Below are positions 59,661 to 64,000 of a stretch of DNA of 64,000 bases, one piece after another. The DNA comes from Rhyzopertha dominica (lineage: Eukaryota; Arthropoda; Insecta; Coleoptera; Bostrichidae), in contig QCXZ01000064.1 of NCBI GenBank assembly GCA_025024175.1, positions 49,745,325 to 49,809,324 of the forward strand, in the 5' to 3' direction. The position numbers and the translations under genes were made by a program. Every line of letters starts with the position of its first letter. Positions within the stretch are counted from its first letter, which is position 1. The notes beneath the pieces are model-generated. The model had not been told where the DNA came from. It worked only from the letters and a program-made list of their open reading frames with translations, and made no database searches.

Positions 59661-59915
59661 TTGTGGTTACAGTTATAATGTTCGTAGGCAGGTAAAACAA
59701 GTTTGACGTCTATAAGTTGATTAATATACAGGTGCATTATTCTTCAAAACGGCCTGTCTAAAAAAAGCGATAATAAAACATTTATCATCGAAGGGGTTAT
59801 CAAACAAGGATATTTTTGCTGATATAACTGACCTTCAGTGATCATCAAAAACCAATTTATACGACCACATTTATTTTGCCCGCAAAATAGTTATGCGAAT
59901 TGAAGAACATTATAC
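59661..59915. other. Spacer, nothing seen
   Basis: AT-rich DNA between two transposon relics. Confidence 0.45.
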
Positions 59916-60150
59916 ACTTTCAAATGACTCTTGATTTAGGTATGAGAAACCTATCAACGAATTTGAAAAACACTCCTCGAAGCTCTAAGGTGGTAACCAT
60001 AGATGAAGCTTGGGCCCACCGTTATAATCCGGAAACTAATGAGCAATCCGAAGAGTGGTTGTCTACGATCCAAAGAATTTGGACAGACACAGTTCCTGCT
60101 TCATCCTAAAACAAAGATGTGATTATTCTGGTAGATTGTTTGGAACAAAG
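59916..60150 (+). pseudogene. mariner transposase relic
   Basis: VVTIDEAWAHRYNPETNEQS, then EEW, matches the mariner catalytic-region pattern VTGDETWVHHYDPETK.QS..W, with the first catalytic Asp of the D,D34D triad retained (IDE). A stop and then DVIILVDCL, matching G.ILIDYL, follow. The N-terminal helix-turn-helix and the final catalytic Asp are missing, so it is dead. Confidence 0.75.
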
Positions 60151-60490
60151 TAAAAATATCTGATGAAGAACGAAGATGTGGTTCATAGGCTACCAAAGGG
60201 CTTACACCAGACTTTTCAAAGATCCGTCGTCAGAAAAGAATAAAGAACACAAAAAACACACAAAAAGTCGCGGAGCGAAAGTCCTTGTCAAAAAATAAAT
60301 ATTCAATATGGCAGTAGAGCAGTTAAATAGTACTTTTTTATAATTATTCCTATACTGTCTTGTATTAGGAATAGATTGGGAACGCAGAAATACTTGAGGC
60401 ATTTCACCCGGGCTTACCCTACAAGTGACACTCAAAAACTTTAAACATTGCAGTTAAGGGTACACCAAAAGCAAGTGGAACATAAAAGAG
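60151..60490. other. Start of the exchanger's first intron, nothing else seen
   Basis: This lies downstream of the donor of the exchanger exon on the minus strand. No further exon was found within the window. Confidence 0.45.
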
Positions 60491-60497
60491 CTCTTAC

Positions 60498-61244
60498 CGT
60501 TGGCATGAGCTGATCGGTGCTCCTAACCCTCGTCACCCTGTTCTTATAGACTATCTTTTTAACCAGTCTCTCCATGGGCTGATTCCACTTCATGAAACTG
60601 ACGTAAGCCACGTAAAACGAGAACAGCACGAGCGCCTCGTACCAGTGTATGTAATTGTCCCTGAAGAAAATGATCAGCGTGATAAGACTGACCGAATAGA
60701 AGAAGCAGTCTCTGAACAGCGGCCACCAGGTGAGCGTGAGCACTGTTTTGGAGAAGAGCGCGCACATCCCTATGACGAACAGGATGTTGAACACGGCCGA
60801 TCCGACGATGGTGCCGATGCCGACGTCGTCGAAGGAGACGAACACGCCGATGACGCTGGTGAAGAGTTCCGGGGCTGAGCCTCCGGCGGCCATGAAGGTC
60901 GCCCCGGCCACATCGTCCTGGATGTCGAGCTTCTCGATGATGACGTCCAGGCTCGGGACGAAGAACTCGTCGCAGACGATGGCCAGCGCGACGAACATGT
61001 AGATGACCCCCAGAATGTGCAGGATGATGGCACCATTGCGGCGCTCGTCCTCCGTGAAGAGGTCCTTGGGGAAGAGCGGATCCGCCTTGTGGAAGGTGTG
61101 GTTGTGTGGGACGACGGTGTAATTGCCGAAGGTGACATTGTGGTCGATGAAGAACGCGGTGGTGAATTCCTCGTCGTCCTGGGGGGCGACCTGGCCCGTC
61201 AGCAGGGCCAGCAGCACGCAGAGAAGCGCGGCGCGGAGGGTCAT
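60498..61244 (-). CDS. K+-dependent Na+/Ca2+ exchanger (SLC24/NCKX family), first coding exon
   Basis: NCKX proteins export Ca2+ and K+ in exchange for Na+ across the plasma membrane. The 249 codons end in phase 0 at a GTAAGAG donor. Residues 1-20 are a signal peptide ([17 protein letters not shown]). N-glycosylation sites lie in the extracellular segment (NVT 36, NYT 41, NHT 48). The first membrane helix is about 72-92, and the alpha-1 ion-binding repeat spans about 112-162, with the signature [19 protein letters not shown] and [13 protein letters not shown]. Two to three more helices follow (about 165-220) before the cytoplasmic loop begins ([11 protein letters not shown]). The alpha-2 repeat must be in later exons outside the recognised sequence. 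The start at 61244 has a good context (GCCGCTATGACC). The exon is far richer in G+C than its surroundings. Confidence 0.96.
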
Positions 61245-61264
61245 AGCGGCAATTGGTCAATCAT
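61241..61264 (-). promoter_or_regulatory. Upstream ORF overlapping the exchanger start codon
   Basis: An ATG at 61264 opens the seven-residue ORF MIDQLPL, whose TGA overlaps the exchanger's ATG as ATGA. Such an overlap usually lowers translation of the main frame or makes it depend on re-initiation or leaky scanning. Confidence 0.6.
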
Positions 61265-61364
61265 GTTCACTGCGAGGCCGGGCGCGGACTGAACCATCGC
61301 TCGATAACGCCANGGGCTGCGCATCTTTGCGCTACTGCGCCAGGCGGCGCGCGCCCTCGACCCC

Positions 61365-61415
61365 GCTGCTGCTGCTGGCTGCTGCTGCTGCTGCCTGCTT
61401 GCTGCTCCTGCTGCC
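61365..61415. repeat. Interrupted CTG/CAG trinucleotide repeat in the 5' leader or promoter
   Basis: Runs of CTG (CAG in the sense of the exchanger gene) with interruptions lie 120-170 bp upstream of the start codon in the GC-rich island. They are probably 5' UTR or promoter DNA. Confidence 0.75.
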
Positions 61416-62479
61416 GATGCTCTTCCTAATTTTACACCAGGATATCAACGACGCTCGTAAAGCTGATGTATACGCTACAGGACTTCTCGACCCATGTGGG
61501 GTCACGTCGTATATCGATCCTTGGACGAATTACCTTCGTAAAAGTCGTGGGCTGACCCTGATGTTTTGGCCGTAAATCAGACATACAACACCTGGCGTAA
61601 TAACTTCTTCATCTATTCTATAGGGCTAGTCAAAAGTGGTGGTGGGTGGTTTATTTCCGCAAGTATGAACTTTATAAAAAAATATCTTAAACAAATTTAG
61701 TGCTATCTGATTTTTTTGTGAATAATTACAATTTCAGATACCTAAACGACAAATATATTATTAAATCAGGTTCTACCGTGTATAGTTTGGTATGCTCGCC
61801 TGCTAGACGCGTTTTCGTCTAGCCCGCGCATGACATCACTCACGAGTATTTTTGACCGTCTTATAATGCTGAAGGCGTAGCAAAAGTGAAATTAATTTTA
61901 GTTTATTAAGATTTTTAGGGTGTCCTTGACCTACAATTATTATAATTTAAAAAAAGTACGTCAAATTTTGAAACCGATTTATTAAATCAGGTAAAACAAA
62001 ATTTCGATTTAAAGTTAATATAGTACTAAAAAACAGAAATAACATTATGCTTATGTACTAATTGCAATAGCAGTCCGTTGAACAGCCTATAATTGGGTGC
62101 CGTCCGCAGCTCCGCTGTTAAGTTATTGTAAATTTTTTGCCCTGTATACATTGCTGAGTTTTAAAATTATAGCATTTGGGCTTTAGTAAGCGTAGTTGCC
62201 TAGGTCACCGTTTTCATCCAGAATCTTTGCCCTGAAAACCACTCTGGATTTTAAAGAGCCACCCCAGAAGCAGATTCCATATGAAATCAACTATTGTACT
62301 TTAGCTTAGTAAAAAATCAATAATTGATCTATGGTGAGAATTCTATTGAGGTGTTTAATTTTGTAAATCGAGTGACTCGTCCAGAAGCAAACCCAGAAAT
62401 GTAGTAGTTCTGACTAGGTTAAAGTCACCTAAATTTGCCAACTGTCACGAGACCCCATTCTGTTTGTTATGAAATCATA
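61416..62479. other. Upstream region of the exchanger gene, nothing further supported
   Basis: G+C falls back to background after about 61450. No TATA element or further gene was recognised. Confidence 0.4.
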
Positions 62480-63330
62480 GGAAATATGTTTTAGATATAT
62501 TTAACTGCAATTTATTTTCATTAAAATATGTAGTGAAGTCCATCCACACTTCTGTTACCATTAACTAATTTAGTTGTATCATAGGCATACTTTACTAGAC
62601 CTTCTTCACCGTATTTATGTAACATGTCGTTAGTTTAAATTACGAATACCACGGATCCTAAAATTGTGCTCTGCGGTACGCCACACCTTATTTCGGTTTC
62701 ATCAGATTTTGTAATTATGTTTAGTGTTCTTATTTCCACAATAATAATAATATACCACATACTTTTCCAAGAACCTTGACGGCTAAATGAGTATCGCATA
62801 TTCGAAGATCTTTGAGAAGCTTGAGTTAACTGGTTGATACTGGTCGGTAATTCCCAACATTCGAGCACTTCTGCTTTGTGTATATAGCTATCTTCAGAGC
62901 ATGTGGGGAAAATGCCAGTCTCTAGATAATAGTTAATCAAATGAGTTAATGGCCTTAGGATTGCCTTAGCGACCTTTTTAGTATTAAAACCATTACATTA
63001 TTTTATCCAGAGGAGTTTTTATTTTTTAATCTACTGAATACAGAAAGCATTTGTTCTTCACTATACTGCATAAACCCCATACTGTTTTTGATAGGACTAT
63101 CATATATTTTATATTCCATCCGTGGGAGCTGTCGTTTCAAGTATTTAGCGATATTTGAAGAGAGTTCACTAAATTGGTTGCTAACTATTCTTGGATCACT
63201 CATTAACTGTCCTTCCACATCCTAAGTGACCTCTTTCTCAAATTTAAAAAAGCTGCTAGTTTTGTTTATTATATTCAATGTGGTTTTCAACTGATTACTG
63301 AAGTTAAGAATTCTTTATTGGAAAAAGTCT
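62480..63330 (-). pseudogene. Decayed jockey/CR1-like LINE reverse transcriptase
   Basis: Down the minus strand: NQLKTTLNIINKTSS (about 63300-63255, linker), FSELSSNIAKYL and LSVFSRLKNKNSSG (63170-63005, the SLKNKKSPG motif that opens the RT), MINYYLETGIFPTC (from 62940, the F...G.FP region), CGVPQSTILGSVVFVI (62680-62635, RT motif) and KYAYDTTKL (near 62560, a mutated YADDTT box). Frames are broken several times, the catalytic DD is altered and the endonuclease is absent. Confidence 0.78.
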
Positions 63331-64000
63331 TGTTTGGTTTTAGATACAAGTAAGCGACGGACGCGCTTTTTTTCAAGTAAAGTTTATTCAGTTCCGGATA
63401 TTTTTTTCTGGGAAACAGATAGTTCTGTTAACTCCATAGAAGACCTTTCCACGTTTTCTGATATAGGCGTTATTTTTTCCACAGAAAGCAACATATATTA
63501 CATGAGGTTTAATCCACGCTGCATTGTTATAATTAATTATACAAAAAAATTACTTATTTTAGTAGCTCTTTTCTAAAAAGAAATTAAGGAAAATGGTATT
63601 GAGTAAAACAATGTCTTAGAAGTAGTAATTGATAGAATTTACCTTGAAATTTTCTTTTGATGGATGTTTCGCAGCAATTTTACATGAAGTAATCAGTAAG
63701 TAAGTAACTAATACATATTTGTTGACTGTTTACTGTCACTTTCTACTAGTATAAAAATTAGCTTTCAAAGAAACATCTTTCATTATCGCATATTTCAAAA
63801 TTCCGAGAATTCACTAGAGAATTAGAATGGCTACATTGTTTTCGGTAGTAGGTTATATGATTATCAGTTCTAAGCAAAGGAATATATTTAATACATCAAA
63901 TTTTTATTAATCTATCTTACAAATTGGCTTCGTTTAGATTTAGAGGATATGTTTTTGCTAACTTCCAACTTACTAATGTGTATCTGTTTTGCAACTTTTG
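63331..64000. other. No supported feature
   Basis: The first part may be further N-terminal LINE sequence, too decayed to call. The remainder is AT-rich DNA to the window end. Confidence 0.4.

Noticed and set aside
60559..61575. Several long open frames on both strands over the exchanger exon and its leader
   Set aside because: They are shadows of the GC-rich NCKX exon; low-complexity Arg/Ser/Pro translations and no homology. Only the frame starting at 61244 has the NCKX signature.
1..64000. CRISPR arrays, bacterial operons, Shine-Dalgarno sites
   Set aside because: The sequence is eukaryotic; no regularly spaced repeat-spacer structure or prokaryotic gene organisation was seen.

Overview
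The window looks like nuclear DNA of an arthropod, most likely an insect. It is AT-rich (roughly one third G+C by eye), has split genes with GT-AG introns, and is dense in decayed transposable elements: Penelope-like elements (PLEs), CR1/jockey-like LINEs, hAT and mariner DNA transposons, a BEL/Pao fragment and MITEs. Nothing prokaryotic is present and there is no CRISPR array. Most open frames under about 100 codons are chance.

Host genes, all on the minus strand. (1) An unrecognised gene starts at 21984 (exons 21990-21898 and 21845-21666). It may continue through an exon at 10942-10848 to a terminal coding exon at 4660-4499, with an AATAAA just beyond; the join across the long introns is inference. 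(2) A first coding exon at 47487-47299 belongs to another unrecognised gene. (3) The first coding exon of an SLC24-type K+-dependent Na+/Ca2+ exchanger lies at 61244-60498 in a GC-rich island, with an upstream ORF whose stop overlaps the start codon.

Mobile DNA. The most notable locus is 3078-4057: three head-to-tail units of about 250 bp plus one inverted unit, each with a type I hammerhead ribozyme core, bounded by a perfect 13-bp direct repeat. This is the structure of an animal retrozyme. A second, isolated hammerhead with a 16-bp perfect outer stem lies at 47271-47178, just inside the first intron of gene 2 and in its sense orientation. A nearly complete PLE (42241-44773; RT plus GIY-YIG endonuclease) has identical 97-bp inverted ends and also a perfect 13-bp target-site duplication. 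This fits the idea that PLE machinery mobilises retrozymes. Older PLE pieces lie at 150-300, 23385-25075 and 56140-56240.

Other elements: a 1.37-kb palindrome with a tRNA-like sequence at each end (17905-19272); hAT elements with 8-bp duplications (11686-13497, 28306-29536, 49387-50600) and a 155-bp internal-deletion derivative (19673-19827); a SAM-domain element with three exons (32953-36328); LINE relics at 5060, 7726, 12600 and 62480; a BEL/Pao integrase relic at 53230; a mariner relic at 59916; and a TIR-bearing MITE family with four copies. The remaining stretches are AT-rich intron or intergenic DNA in which I saw nothing I could support.
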